Part shown: piece after piece, positions 4,909 through 5,380 of the stretch
How the letters are laid out: every line of letters starts with the position of its first letter
Numbering within the stretch: the stretch's first letter is position 1
Assembly (NCBI GenBank): GCA_020161965.1
Contig: JAIUNH010000294.1
Span: forward strand, 1-5,380
DNA length: 5,380 bases
Direction of reading: 5' to 3'
Source of the DNA: Pseudomonadota bacterium
Lineage (GTDB): Bacteria; Pseudomonadota; Alphaproteobacteria; CACIAM-22H2
The notes under the pieces: model-generated
The model's database searches: none
Seen by the model: the letters and a program-made list of their open reading frames with translations, nothing else
What the model was told of the DNA's origin: nothing
Position numbers and translations under genes: made by a program

Positions 4909-5380
4909 TCAGCCGATCTTCGTGCCGTGCCAACCGGCTTCGCGCTTCGTCCAATAAAGCGCGTTGAGCTTTTGGGTGATCGGGCCCGGCGCACCGCCGC
5001 GGATCATGCGGCCGGCCGCTTCGCGGATCGGCAGGGCCGCCCCGGAGGTCGAGCAAGTAAACGCTTCGTCCGCGGCGAACAGATCGAACGCGGTCAAGGC
5101 GCCGGTCTCGACCGGAATATTCAGCTCCGCCGCCAATTCGCAGAAGGTCATGCGCGTGATGCCGTGCAACACGCCCAAAGACGGCGTGCGCAACACACCG
5201 TTCTTGACCAGGAACAGATTGGAGCGCGGCGCTTCTTCGAGAAATCCCTGCGAAGATAGCCACACAACATCGTCGTAACCGGCTTCGAGCGATTCAATTT
5301 TCGCGAGTTGATACTGCAACCGCGAAATATGTTTGTAGCGCGGATCGAGCGTATCGGGCGCCATGCCACGCTGATGGCCG
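4909..5380 (-). CDS. Class IV aminotransferase (branched-chain/D-amino-acid type), C-terminal part, cut by right edge
   Basis: The C-terminal 157 codons of a PLP-dependent fold-type IV aminotransferase. The frame stays open to the window edge, so the ATG at 5364 is internal and not the true start. The sequence YKHISRLQYQLAKIESLEAGYDD contains the probable PLP-binding lysine (codon at 5332-5334), matching the KASGNYLNS-type segment of branched-chain aminotransferases. EEAPRSNLFLVKNG (glutamate plus N-L-F) and RTPSLGVLHGITR fit the class IV signature, and AADEAFTCSTSGAALPIREAAGR is the usual C-terminal phosphate/substrate loop region. The closest remembered relatives are alphaproteobacterial 'aminotransferase class IV' proteins of about 280-300 residues whose substrate is not clear; a branched-chain or D-amino-acid substrate cannot be assigned without the N-terminal half. 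It converges on gatZ with 3 bases between stops, so it is not in the same operon. Two of 5 Gln codons are CAA, grouping it with the right block. Confidence 0.85.
   Translation of the reverse strand, partial: GHQRGMAPDTLDPRYKHISRLQYQLAKIESLEAGYDDVVWLSSQGFLEEAPRSNLFLVKNGVLRTPSLGVLHGITRMTFCELAAELNIPVETGALTAFDLFAADEAFTCSTSGAALPIREAAGRMIRGGAPGPITQKLNALYWTKREAGWHGTKIG

Noticed and set aside
4904..4919. AGATC/GATCT dyad between the converging gatZ and aminotransferase stops as a bidirectional terminator
   Set aside because: The stem is only 5 bp and no T-tract follows on either strand.
1..5380. tRNA, rRNA, CRISPR, insertion sequence or toxin-antitoxin pair
   Set aside because: No cloverleaf, spaced repeat array, transposase motif or small paired genes are visible; intergenic space is limited to 169-366 and 3457-3633.

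Overview
The window reads as GC-rich alphaproteobacterial DNA. The main clue is the gene run argS – SPOR-domain protein – nagZ, a conserved neighbourhood in Rhodospirillales and related groups. Third-position GC is high and the proteins are alphaproteobacterial in style. The window splits into two blocks that meet inside one open reading frame.

Left block (1 to about 2740, all on the minus strand): the catalytic and C-terminal part of arginyl-tRNA synthetase, then a membrane-anchored SPOR-domain protein three bases downstream, then the first 56 codons of nagZ (beta-N-acetylhexosaminidase) running off the left edge. Between the SPOR gene and nagZ lies a 198-base gap. It holds a 130-base composite inverted repeat that looks like an interspersed REP-like intergenic element.

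Right block (about 2740 to 5380): a DeoR/AgaR-type sugar regulator on the minus strand, an AT-rich divergent control region (3457-3633), a GatZ/KbaZ-family sugar-phosphate gene on the plus strand, and the C-terminal part of a class IV (branched-chain type) aminotransferase on the minus strand, converging on gatZ and cut by the right edge. Regulator plus gatZ is a typical start of a galactitol/tagatose/N-acetylgalactosamine-type catabolic locus.

The striking feature is where the blocks meet. One uninterrupted 720-codon frame (1294-3456, minus) begins as an almost complete DeoR-family regulator (residues 1 to about 242). It then continues in frame as ArgS from just after the N-terminal Add-1 domain (residues about 243 to 720). 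The join falls on the ten-base run GCGCGCGCGC at 2731-2740. The regulator lacks its last strand or so, and ArgS lacks roughly its first 100-115 residues. Glutamine codon use changes at the same point: by hand count, CAA is 1 of 31 Gln codons to the left and 15 of 31 to the right. Either two genomic backgrounds were joined by illegitimate recombination at a GC repeat, or the contig is a chimeric assembly. The sequence alone cannot decide, but the codon shift, loss of an essential tRNA-binding domain and the synteny break make misassembly the first hypothesis to test. No tRNA, rRNA, CRISPR array, transposase or integrase is visible.
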